24,383 nucleotides of DNA, from positions 1-24,383 of the forward strand of contig DATKBT010000101.1 in assembly GCA_035546295.1 (NCBI GenBank), written 5' to 3'. The number at the start of each line of letters is the position of its first letter. Position 1 is the first letter of the stretch. The notes under the pieces are model-generated. The model saw nothing but the letters and a program-made list of their open reading frames with translations, was not told where the DNA came from and ran no database searches. Source of the DNA: DATKBT01 sp035546295 (GTDB lineage: Bacteria; Acidobacteriota; Thermoanaerobaculia; Multivoradales; Multivoraceae). Both the position numbers and the translations under genes were made by a program. Positions 5,829-13,428 of the stretch are shown piece after piece.

Positions 5829-8591
5829 ATGGGGGGTTGTCGCGCGCGCCGCAAGGGCGACTTGGTCGCGCTGCGCAGTATCTCTCGAGGCAATGATTCT
5901 CGCCCCCCGGGTTTGACGTGGGCGTTGGCGCTCGCCATCCCGATCCTGGCGCCCGGCGCGTTCGGCGCGCAGGACGGGGAACCCGAGGCGCCGCCCGGCA
6001 TCTCCCGGCCCGCGGACGCCTCAGCGACCGAGACCCAGAGCGAGTCTCTGGATGCCGAGTCTCAAGATGTCGAGGAGGGCGAGCAGGCGAGGCCCGGAGC
6101 CCAGCAGCAGGAAGCTCAGGAGGAGCCTCTGCGCAAAGCCCAAGACGAAGCCCAACCCGAAGCGCAAAGGGAGCCGGAGATCGAGATCGAGATCGACGTG
6201 GTCGGCCTGACCCCGATCGACGGGCTCGGCGTGGCACGCGAACGAGCACCCTGGACCCAGCACCGGCTCGAACGCGACGAGCTCGGCGGCGCCGGCGGCG
6301 ATCTCGCCTCCGCGCTCGAGCGATCGCTCCCCGGCGTCAGCCTCGGCTCGGCGCAGGGCAACCCGCTGCAGCCCGAGCTCTTCTACCGGGGCTTCTCGAG
6401 CTCGCCGCTGCTCGGCGCCAGCCAGGAGCTGTCGGTGTACGAGGACGGGGTGAGGGTCAACGAGGTGTTCGGCGACGTCGTCGACTGGGCGTCGATCCCG
6501 GCCTTCGCGGTCGAGCGCGTCGAGCTCGCCCCCGGCTCGAACCCGCTGTTCGGCCTCAACACGCTCGGCGGCGCGATCGCGGTGGTGACGCGAAGCGGCT
6601 TCGACCACCCCCGCGTCGAGGCCGATCTCGGCGGCGGCTCGTGGCGCCGGCGCTGGGGGGCGCTGTCGGCGGGGGGAGGCGGCGAGTCCTGGGCGCTGTG
6701 GGGGGGCGCGCGGCTGTTCGCAGAGGACGGCTGGCGGGATTTCTCGCCCTCGAAGACGCGCCACGGCCTGGCGAAGCTCAGCCGCCGCACCGGGCGCGGC
6801 CAGTGGAGCCTGACGGCGGGCCTCGCCGACAACGATCTGATCGGCAACGGCAGCACGCCGGTGCAGCTTCTCGAGCTGGACCGCGCGGCGGTGTTCACGC
6901 ACCCGGACCAGACCGAGAACCGGCTGGTGTTCCCGCGCTGGCGAGTCGACCGCCAGCTCGGCTCGAGCTTCAGCCTCGAGGGCGTCGCGTACTTTCGGAG
7001 CAACCGGATCACCACCTTCAACGCGGATGCCTTCGATGACGACGACGACGACGACGATGGCGATGGCGATGGCGATGGCGATGATGGCGACGAGGATGGC
7101 GATGGCGAGGTTGGCGTCGACGAAGCTGGCGGATCGGATCACGGCAGGGTCGGCGGGGCGAGCCTCCTCGCCGGTGCGTCGAGCGGCCTGATCGCGGCGA
7201 CCGGCGGAATTCCGGCGCCCGGCGGGATCCCGGCGACCCGCGCCATCGGCGTGATCCGCGCAGCCGCCGCGACCGCCGGCGACGAGCCCGTGCTCGACGC
7301 CGTCGACAACCGCAGCCGCACCGATCAGCAGGGCTGGGGCCTCTCGCTCCAGCTCGGTCGCGCCCGGCCCCAGAGCCCCTCCGGCGCCCGCTGGCTCGCC
7401 GGGGTCGCCTGGGACGCGGGCCGCGCCGAGTTCGCGTCGTCGAGCGAGCTCGCCACGCTGACGCCGACGCGCACGACGATCCCGAGTGGGATGCTGCTGC
7501 CGGGCTCGCGGGTCGAGGTCGACGCCGACACCGAGCGCCTCGGCCTCTTCGCGGCGTTCCACGCCAGCCCGCTGCCGAGCCTCGCGATCACCGCCCAGGC
7601 GCGCTACTCGACGAGCCGACTCGAGCTCTTCGACCAGCTCGGGGCCGCCCTCGACGGCGATCACTCCTACGACCGCCTGCTGCCGTCGCTGGGCCTGGCC
7701 TGGCAGCTCCGCGAACGGGCGCGCTCCAGCCTGACCCTGTTCGGGGGCGTCGCCCGCTCTTCGCGGATCCCGACCCCGGTCGAGCTGACCTGCGCCGATC
7801 CCGAGGCGCCCTGCCGGCTGCCCAACGCCTTCGTCTCCGACCCGCCGCTCGAACAGGTCGTGACCACCGGCGGCGAGCTCGGGCTGCGCGGCGCGGCCGG
7901 CGCGACCCAGTGGAGCTCGGCCTACTTCCGCAGCGACAGCAGGGACGACCTCGTGTTCGTGTCGAGCGGAGCGTCGACCAGCCAGGGCTTCTTCCGCAAC
8001 GTCGACTCGACGCGCCGCTCCGGCCTCGAGCTGTGGGCGCGGGGGCGCCGGCGCGGCGTCTCGTGGCGGGCGTCCTACACCCTGGTCGACGCCACCTTCG
8101 AGGACGACTTGACGCTGGCGAGCCCCCACCATCCGCTGGCCCAGGACGGCGAGATCGAGGTCGAGGCCGGCGATCGGCTCCCCGGCGTCGCACGCCATCA
8201 GCTTCGAGGCTCGGTGAGCTCGGAGCTGACCCGGAGGATCGCCGTGGACGCCGCGCTCCGTCACGATTCGAGCCGCTACCGACGCGGCGACGAGGCGAAC
8301 CTGCTCGATCCAGTCCCCGGCGACTGGCTGGCGGATCTCGCGGTGCGTTACGCGCCGAGCCCCCGCGTCGAGGTCCGGCTCGCGATCGACAACGTGTTCG
8401 ATCGGGAGGTCGAGACGTTCGGCGCGCTGGGCGACGCCAGCGAGGTGCTCGGCGATCGCGGCGATCCCGGCGATGGCTCGGGGGAGCGCTTCGACGATCC
8501 CCGCTTCTCGACGCCTGGCGAGCCGCGGGCGATCACGCTGAGCGTCCGGCTGCGGTGGGCCGGCGCGGGATCTCGCGTGGTGTCCGATTGA
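5829..8591 (+). CDS. TonB-dependent outer-membrane receptor
   Basis: The start is ATG 5829, preceded by GGAGGG at five-base spacing. The in-frame ATGs at 5811 and 5814 lack such a site. The product is 920 residues: a signal-type hydrophobic segment (about 29-47, ending GAFGA), a Gln/Glu/Ala-rich linker (about 70-118), a TonB-box-like EIEIDVVG, and a plug domain (about 120-258; LASALERSLPGV, FYRGFSSS, VYEDGVRVNE, VERVELAPGSNPLFGLNTLGGAIAVVT). A 22-stranded-type barrel follows, ending in LSVRLRW near the C-terminus. The barrel carries YSTSRLELFDQLG, PSLGLAWQL and VRLAIDNVFDREVETFG, typical of this family. A run of Asp/Gly (about 403-428) lies in what should be an outer loop. The substrate is unknown; divergence from two exported peptidases suggests peptide or metal-peptide uptake, but this is inference. 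No TonB/ExbBD genes are nearby. Confidence 0.92.
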   Translation: MGGCRARRKGDLVALRSISRGNDSRPPGLTWALALAIPILAPGAFGAQDGEPEAPPGISRPADASATETQSESLDAESQDVEEGEQARPGAQQQEAQEEPLRKAQDEAQPEAQREPEIEIEIDVVGLTPIDGLGVARERAPWTQHRLERDELGGAGGDLASALERSLPGVSLGSAQGNPLQPELFYRGFSSSPLLGASQELSVYEDGVRVNEVFGDVVDWASIPAFAVERVELAPGSNPLFGLNTLGGAIAVVTRSGFDHPRVEADLGGGSWRRRWGALSAGGGGESWALWGGARLFAEDGWRDFSPSKTRHGLAKLSRRTGRGQWSLTAGLADNDLIGNGSTPVQLLELDRAAVFTHPDQTENRLVFPRWRVDRQLGSSFSLEGVAYFRSNRITTFNADAFDDDDDDDDGDGDGDGDDGDEDGDGEVGVDEAGGSDHGRVGGASLLAGASSGLIAATGGIPAPGGIPATRAIGVIRAAAATAGDEPVLDAVDNRSRTDQQGWGLSLQLGRARPQSPSGARWLAGVAWDAGRAEFASSSELATLTPTRTTIPSGMLLPGSRVEVDADTERLGLFAAFHASPLPSLAITAQARYSTSRLELFDQLGAALDGDHSYDRLLPSLGLAWQLRERARSSLTLFGGVARSSRIPTPVELTCADPEAPCRLPNAFVSDPPLEQVVTTGGELGLRGAAGATQWSSAYFRSDSRDDLVFVSSGASTSQGFFRNVDSTRRSGLELWARGRRRGVSWRASYTLVDATFEDDLTLASPHHPLAQDGEIEVEAGDRLPGVARHQLRGSVSSELTRRIAVDAALRHDSSRYRRGDEANLLDPVPGDWLADLAVRYAPSPRVEVRLAIDNVFDREVETFGALGDASEVLGDRGDPGDGSGERFDDPRFSTPGEPRAITLSVRLRWAGAGSRVVSD
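7035..7109 (+). repeat. GAC/GATGGC microsatellite coding an Asp/Gly run in the TonB receptor
   Basis: A run of GAT/GAC codons is followed by GATGGC hexamers, with slight interruptions. All units are multiples of three, so length changes by slippage would keep the frame. It encodes D-rich then DGDGDG-type residues in a predicted surface loop. Confidence 0.85.
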
Positions 8592-8932
8592 GCGCGTAGG
8601 CGCTGAACGTGTAGACGCAGGGGGGGCGCCGGCTCGTTCTCGGCGGCCGCTCGTCGTCAGGCATACAGCCGGCACGGACGCGGCGGCCGCTGGGACGGCA
8701 TAGCGGCCACGGGACGCCTCGGTCGCGCGATCGGCCGACCAGGGGGTCGGCCGCTACGAGGAAGCCGGGCGATCGCGGACCTGGCGCTGAACTGCAGCGG
8801 CCGACCCGCCGACCTCGATCTTCCGGTCGGCGGAACCGGGAAGGCGAAGCTCGGGCGGCGACCTAGGAGCATCTTCCCGTCGGCGTCGAGACTCGATAGG
8901 GTCGCGCGACTCACTCAGGAGAGGGAATCGGG
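8592..8932. other. 341-bp intergenic region with two GGTCGG/CCGACC hairpins
   Basis: I find no gene here. Two inverted repeats stand out: cggccgacc/ggtcggccg (8732-8740 and 8745-8753, 4-base loop) and ccgccgacc/ggtcggcgg (8806-8814 and 8825-8833, 10-base loop). Neither is followed by a T-run, so if they terminate transcription they are not classical intrinsic terminators. The hexamer GCGGCC recurs several times. The end of the region holds the ribosome site (aggagaggg) for the next gene. Confidence 0.5.
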
Positions 8933-10234
8933 ATGCTCTCGAGGAGGAAGTTCCTCCAGGGACTCGGTGTGGCTCCGCTCGCCATTCGAGGCGCGCAGGT
9001 CGACGCCGCGCCGAACCGGGCGGCCGGTGCGAGGAGCATCGATCCGAGCCGCCTGCTCGACTTCGACGGGCGACCGATCGACCTGAGCCTCTACGGTCCG
9101 GAGGTCGTCGATCCGGAACCGGTGCGCGCGTGGGCCCGCGCCACGGTGCGGTCGCACCTGTCGACCCTCCACGAGCCCGGCCTGCCCCGGATGGGGATCG
9201 TGCGCTTCAACTGGTTCGAGGTGAAGCGCGGCCGGCAGACCGGCCAGCTGCCGGGACCCTGGATCCCCTACGACGCGGCGCTGCAGGCGAACGGCGCCAG
9301 CCGCGCGCGCATCGCGCCCGGCATGCTGGCGTGGACGGGCTCGGTCTCCTACCACGAGCGTCACCTCCGCAGCCTCGTCGATCATGGCTTCGACCTGATC
9401 GTGTTCCAGGTCCCGTACGGCTGGCGCCGCACCCAGCTCAACCACCTGCGCGCGCTGCGCAACCTGAGGAAGGAGGGGCCGATCCCGACTCTGGCGCCGA
9501 TGTTCGAGGCGGCGAGCTACCGCGACTACGGCGTGCCCAAGGACTTCAACCGGCAGATCTACCGCGACGCGCTGTTCGAGATCATCAGCCGCTATTTCGA
9601 CATGCACTTCACCTTCCTCGGTCCCGAGGACCTGACCTGGAGGGACGGTCGGGCGCTGATCTACCTCTGGTGGATCCCGGGAGCGCGCAACGCGCCCTTC
9701 GGCATGCTCGGCGAGCTCAACGCGCGGCTGCGCCAGCGCTTCGGCTTCGAGGCCTACTGGTCGGCGCACGAGTACTGGGCCGACGTCCGCCCCGACACGG
9801 TCGACCGGCTGTTCAACGGCGTCCGGTCGTTCCGCCGCGACGATGACGGCAACATGACGATCATGCCCGGCTTCTTCCCGCCCAACGAGTTCTCGGTGCG
9901 CGAAGGCCACTTCCTGCCGCGCAACTCCGCCGACACCTACTGGGACGCGTGGGACCAGGTGATCAACGACGTCCGTCAGCGACGACGAGCCCCCGGCGAG
10001 GTGATCGTCGAGACCGCCAACGAGGTCGGCGAGGGAACCGCGATCACGCCGATGATCGAGTCCGACCGGGTGTTCTCGGTCACCGGCCGCAACGAGGTCG
10101 CCTGCACCCTGAACTCCTGCCGGGTCCGCGGCGCCGAAGGCCTGGCCGACCGGCTGAGCACCAACCCGCTCGAGTACCTGCGGATCTCGCGCGCGAGGAA
10201 GCAGGAGCTGCTCGACGTCGCCCGCGGCCTCTAA
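8933..10234 (+). CDS. Tat-exported glycoside-hydrolase-like protein (GH99/DUF5010-like), copy 1
   Basis: This 433-residue protein has a ribosome site (aggagagg) before ATG 8933. The N-terminus MLSRRKFLQGLGVAPLA is a twin-arginine signal (S-R-R-x-F-L), so the protein is exported folded. The mature part has features I associate with the TIM-barrel GH99/WbsX/DUF5010-like group: an early RFNWFEV, PTLAPMFEAASYRDYG, ALIYLWWIPGAR, EAYWSAHEYWADVRPD, and a C-terminal VETANEVGEGTAITPM that recalls the 'NEWxEGTxIEP' motif. The residues E-x-x-N-E-x-x-E-G-T are candidate active-site positions. A Cys pair near the C-terminus (ACTLNSC) is shared with the next gene. The family call rests on motif memory, so the substrate (probably a polysaccharide) is unknown. 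It has a tandem paralogue 260 bp downstream. Confidence 0.75.
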   Translation: MLSRRKFLQGLGVAPLAIRGAQVDAAPNRAAGARSIDPSRLLDFDGRPIDLSLYGPEVVDPEPVRAWARATVRSHLSTLHEPGLPRMGIVRFNWFEVKRGRQTGQLPGPWIPYDAALQANGASRARIAPGMLAWTGSVSYHERHLRSLVDHGFDLIVFQVPYGWRRTQLNHLRALRNLRKEGPIPTLAPMFEAASYRDYGVPKDFNRQIYRDALFEIISRYFDMHFTFLGPEDLTWRDGRALIYLWWIPGARNAPFGMLGELNARLRQRFGFEAYWSAHEYWADVRPDTVDRLFNGVRSFRRDDDGNMTIMPGFFPPNEFSVREGHFLPRNSADTYWDAWDQVINDVRQRRRAPGEVIVETANEVGEGTAITPMIESDRVFSVTGRNEVACTLNSCRVRGAEGLADRLSTNPLEYLRISRARKQELLDVARGL

Positions 10235-10466
10235 CAGCGGCCAGGCTCCGTCCCGGCCGAGGACCGCACCCCTCGAAGCGTGCCGCTCGGACGCCGTCGC
10301 GCGCAACACCCCACCTCCAAACGAAGTGAGGGGCTGCGCAGGCATCTCCGGTGGGACCCGAGGGCTGGGCGTACCGTCTCCGGCACGACCGGCGGTCGTG
10401 GGCAAAGCCTCTTCACCCGCGCCGCGCGCAGGGATATGGTGCCGACGGTCAAAGGATGGACAGCAC

Positions 10467-10508
10467 GTGATCTCCAGACGATGATCTCCAGACGATGATC
10501 TCCAGACG
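10467..10508 (+). repeat. Three tandem 14-bp repeats at the gene start, making two MISRR mini-ORFs
   Basis: The unit RTGATCTCCAGACG occurs at 10467-10480 (GTG), 10481-10494 (ATG) and 10495-10508 (ATG). Because 14 is not a multiple of three, the first two starts each read five codons (fMet-Ile-Ser-Arg-Arg) and stop at a TGA that overlaps the next start as ATGA. The third ATG opens the 433-codon gene. The only ribosome-site-like sequence (aaagga) lies before the first GTG. Confidence 0.85.
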
Positions 10509-11796
10509 GAGGTTCCTTCACGGTCTCGGATTGGCGCCCCTCGCCCTCAGCGACGGCCTCTTCGCCCCGGCGCCGGGTCAGGCGCTCGGACCGCGCACGA
10601 GCGACACGAGAACCCTGCTCTACCTCGCGCGGCGGCCGCTGGACCTGACCCGCTACGCTCCCGACCTGGCGGACCCGGAGCCGGTGCGGGCGTGGGCGCG
10701 AGCCACCGTCGGCTCCCACCTCTCGACCCTCCACGAGCCCGGCCTGCCCCGCCTCGGGATCGTCCGCTTCAGCTGGTTCGGGGTGGCGAACCGCCGTCAG
10801 ACCGGGCAGCTCCCCGGCCCGTGGATTCCCGACGACGCGATCCTGCAGACGGGCGGTAGCGGTCAGCGCCGGATCCCTGCCGGGATGCTCGCCTGGACCG
10901 GCTCCGTCGCCTACCACGAGCGCCATCTGCGTAGCCTGATCACCCACGGCTTCGATCTGCTCGTCTTGCAGCACTCCTACGGCTGGCGCCGCACTCAACG
11001 CACCCAGGTCAGGGCGCTGAGCAAGCTGAAGCGGCAGGGGCCGATCCCGACCGTCGCTCCCTTCCTCGAGGCGGCCAGCTATCGCGATTACGGTGTACAC
11101 AAGGACTTCAACCAGCCGCAGATCCGCGACACTCTGTTCAAGAAGCTCAGCCGCTTCTTCGACTTGCACTTCACCTTCCTCGGTCCCGAGGACCTTACCT
11201 GGAAGGACGGGCGCGTGCTCGTCTACCTGTGGTGGATCCCCGGAGCGCGCAGCGCGCCAGCCGGACTGCTCGACGAGCTCAACGCAAGGTTGCACGAGCG
11301 CTACGGTTTCGACGTCTACTGGTCGGCTCACGAGTACTGGGCGCAGACGCGGCCCGACACCGTCGACCGACTGTTCAACGGGGTGCAATCGTTCCGCCGG
11401 GACACCGACGGCAACATGTCGGTGATGCCCGGCTTCTTCCCGCCCAGCGCCCAGGCCGTCGAAGAGGGTCTGTTTCTGCCACGCAACGGCGCCGAGGCCT
11501 ACTGGGATGCGTGGAACCAGGTGATCGACGACGTCCGCCGCACTCGCCGGACGCCGGCCGAGGTCATCGTCGAAAGCCACAACGAGGTCGCCGAGGGGAC
11601 CGCCATCGCCCCCATGATCGAGCCCGAGCGGGTCTACTCGGTCGAGGGCCGCGACGAAGCAGCCTGCACCAGAAACGCCTGCCGCGTCCCCGGCGCCGAG
11701 GACCTGCAGGACCGGCTGACTGAGAACCCGCTCGAGTACCTTCAGATCTCGAAGGTGCGCAAGCAGGAGCTGCTCGAGGTCGCCCGCAGCCTCTAG
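10495..11796 (+). CDS. Tat-exported glycoside-hydrolase-like protein (GH99/DUF5010-like), copy 2
   Basis: This protein has 433 residues, the same length as its upstream paralogue, and by eye about two thirds of positions are identical, with the signal region most diverged. A twin-arginine signal (MISRRRFLHGLGLAPLAL) is present. The same landmarks recur: RFSWFGV, PTVAPFLEAASYRDYG, VLVYLWWIPGAR, DVYWSAHEYWAQTRPD, VESHNEVAEGTAIAPM and the Cys pair ACTRNAC. The conserved N-E-x-x-E-G-T-A-I supports a shared, still uncharacterised catalytic role. The start is ATG 10495, the third of three repeated starts, with no ribosome site of its own. The TAG stop (11794-11796) is part of the CTAG that flanks the inserted 281-bp element, so the transcript would read directly into that element. 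Confidence 0.75.
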   Translation: MISRRRFLHGLGLAPLALSDGLFAPAPGQALGPRTSDTRTLLYLARRPLDLTRYAPDLADPEPVRAWARATVGSHLSTLHEPGLPRLGIVRFSWFGVANRRQTGQLPGPWIPDDAILQTGGSGQRRIPAGMLAWTGSVAYHERHLRSLITHGFDLLVLQHSYGWRRTQRTQVRALSKLKRQGPIPTVAPFLEAASYRDYGVHKDFNQPQIRDTLFKKLSRFFDLHFTFLGPEDLTWKDGRVLVYLWWIPGARSAPAGLLDELNARLHERYGFDVYWSAHEYWAQTRPDTVDRLFNGVQSFRRDTDGNMSVMPGFFPPSAQAVEEGLFLPRNGAEAYWDAWNQVIDDVRRTRRTPAEVIVESHNEVAEGTAIAPMIEPERVYSVEGRDEAACTRNACRVPGAEDLQDRLTENPLEYLQISKVRKQELLEVARSL

Positions 11797-12081
11797 CAGC
11801 CCGTGGTGAAACTCAGCACGCCCGCACGACAAGGTCTTTCCGCTCCGCCGGCGGCCAAGAAGCCGGAGAGACGAGTGCGAGAACTGGCTTTCTCTCGGTC
11901 GGCTTCTCGCCGCCGGCTACGCTGCAAGTCCTTGTCTCCCTTCGGGTTGCGGCGGCGCAGGCCCATCTGCTGCGTTGGACCTCCGCGCCGATGTCCCCGC
12001 ATCGCCTGCGTCGGTCCGCCTTGCATCTGGACCTGCGGCGCTCGCAATGCGGCCATACTGACTTCCACCACGGGCTGCTAG
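11793..12081. mobile_element. MITE-like element copy A: 281 bp with terminal inverted repeats, flanked by CTAG
   Basis: The element body is 11797-12077. The left end cagcccgtggtgaaactcag is matched in inverted form by the right end (ctgacttccaccacgggctg), giving imperfect 20-bp terminal repeats. CTAG lies directly outside both ends (11793-11796 and 12078-12081), as for a 4-bp target duplication. Inside, arms at 11829-11862 and 11903-11935 are inversely repeated (acaagg...gccggcgg with ccgccggc...ccttgt). A second, weaker fold is seen around 11955-12041. A second copy lies at 19953-20241 (15 differences in 281 by eye, no indels). Open frames on both strands (about 92 codons) have no protein-like character, so there is no transposase. 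It belongs to no family I can name; a transposase elsewhere in the genome would have to move it. Confidence 0.85.
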
Positions 12082-12293
12082 CAGCCCGTGTCGAGAGCCT
12101 GGAGTGGTGGCTCGACCCCCACCCGACCCGTAGCGCCGCCGCCTCTCCGTTCCGCTCTCGGACCGGGAGCGGCCCGATCGATCACGGCGGGGAGTCTTGG
12201 GAGATTGCTCCAGCGAGCTCCTGTGCGAAGGCCAGCCGCCGGACTCCGCACGGGACAAAATGGGACGCCAAGAATGACCGACGAGGAGACTCC

Positions 12294-13193
12294 GTGCGCT
12301 TCAGCTTCTGGCCCCGTCCGACCCTTCCCTGGCAAGACGTCCTCGAGCTCGCTCGCCACTGCGAGAGCACCGGCTGGGACGGGCTCTGGTTCGCCGACCA
12401 CTTCATGCCCAGCGAGTCCGACACCTCGACGCCCTGGCTCGAGTGCTGGACGACCCTCGCCGGCCTCGCCGCCGCCGTGCCCCGCGTGCGCATCGGCCCG
12501 CTGGTCTCGGGCAACACCTACCGACATCCGGCGGTGCTCGCCAAGATGGCGGTCACCCTCGACCATGTCTCGGGCGGCCGGGCCGTGCTCGGCCTCGGCG
12601 CCGGCTGGCAGGAGAACGAGCATCGCGCCTACGGCATCGAGTTCTCGGACGTGCCGGGTCGCCTACGCCGGCTCGACGAGGCGTGCCGGGTCATCCGCTC
12701 GCTGCTCGCCAACGCCACCAGCGATTTCGAGGGCGAGCACTATCGGCTCGCCGACGCTCCGCTCGAGCCCAAGCCGATCGGCCGGCTGCCGTTGCTGGTC
12801 GGGGGCGGAGGCGAGAAGGTGACCCTGCGCATCGCGGCCGAGCACGCCGACGAGTGGAAGGTCTGGGGGACGGTCGAGACGCTCCGGCACAAGGGCGCGC
12901 TCCTCGAGCGGCACTGCGAGCGCTTGGGGCGTGACCCCGCCGAGATCGAACGCTCCGCCCAGGCCCTGCTGTTCCTGGAGGACGACGAGCAGAAGCTGGA
13001 CGCTCTTCGAGAGCGAACGATGCCGATGCCGTCGTTGATCGGCACCCCGGCGCAGGTCGCGGAGACGCTCGCCGGCTACCGCGACGCGGGAGTCGACGAG
13101 TGGATCGTGCCCGGCTTCAACCTGGGGCCGGTGGAGCGGCAGATCGAGATCCTCGACCGGTTCATCGAGGAGGTGGCTCCGGCGGTTCGCTGA
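12294..13193 (+). CDS. LLM-class (F420-dependent-like) oxidoreductase
   Basis: The start is GTG 12294 with a gaggag ribosome site seven bases before it. This gives 299 residues beginning MRFSFWPRPTLPW, the usual beginning for the luciferase-like monooxygenase fold. Family landmarks are LARHCESTGWDGLWFADHFMP, RIGPLVSGNTYRHPAVLAKMAVTLDHVSGGRAVLGLGAGWQENEH, RLRRLDEACRVIRSLL, PLLVGGGGEKVTLRIAAEHADEW and IGTPAQVAETLAGYRDAGVDEWIVPG near the end. Members bind F420 or FMN and oxidise or reduce small organic substrates in the cytoplasm. Similar Actinobacterial and Acidobacterial proteins are annotated 'probable F420-dependent oxidoreductase'. Which flavin is used here is not visible. The gene stands alone on the plus strand, 212 bp after the mobile element and 235 bp before the ADOP permease. 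Confidence 0.88.
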   Translation: MRFSFWPRPTLPWQDVLELARHCESTGWDGLWFADHFMPSESDTSTPWLECWTTLAGLAAAVPRVRIGPLVSGNTYRHPAVLAKMAVTLDHVSGGRAVLGLGAGWQENEHRAYGIEFSDVPGRLRRLDEACRVIRSLLANATSDFEGEHYRLADAPLEPKPIGRLPLLVGGGGEKVTLRIAAEHADEWKVWGTVETLRHKGALLERHCERLGRDPAEIERSAQALLFLEDDEQKLDALRERTMPMPSLIGTPAQVAETLAGYRDAGVDEWIVPGFNLGPVERQIEILDRFIEEVAPAVR

Positions 13194-13281
13194 GGCGAAC
13201 GGCGCATCGCGGCCACCGCACGATCAGGCGACTCCTCGCAGCGCCGGCATCGAACCGCCGACACTCGACGACACCCGACGA

Positions 13282-13317
13282 GGTCGGACGACAGCGGCCG
13301 ACCTGCGGTCGGACGAC
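13282..13317. repeat. Direct repeat ggtcggacgac with a central ccgacc
   Basis: The 11-mer ggtcggacgac occurs at 13282-13292 and again at 13307-13317. Between them, ccgacc (13298-13303) can pair with the ggtcgg of either copy, allowing two mutually exclusive hairpins. This lies in the gap between the LLM gene and the ADOP permease. The same GGTCGG/CCGACC theme occurs in the hairpins at 8732-8833. Confidence 0.6.
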
Positions 13318-13428
13318 GAGCGTGGAGGATCGGCCCGCCCGGGTTCGAACATCGGGATGGTCGAAACCGTAGACCTGGGGAGAACACTCGCCGCCCGTAG
13401 ATCGCACGCCGCGAGGAGCCCTCAGACG

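Noticed and set aside
6021..11832. Long minus-strand open frames (884, 496 and 533 codons) opposite the TonB receptor and the two Tat-exported genes
   Set aside because: Same cause: antisense shadows of GC-rich genes, with low-complexity products and no ribosome sites.
11803..12081. 92-codon open frames on both strands of the repeated element (also 19963-20241)
   Set aside because: Both strands are open, the frames run from end to end of the inverted repeats, products are Arg/Pro/Cys-rich without domains, and the differences between copies show no codon-position preference. They are a by-product of the element.
11991..12293. N-terminal extension of the LLM oxidoreductase to 400 residues
   Set aside because: The added 101 residues come from the mobile element and intergenic DNA; GTG 12294 has a proper ribosome site and a family-typical N-terminus.
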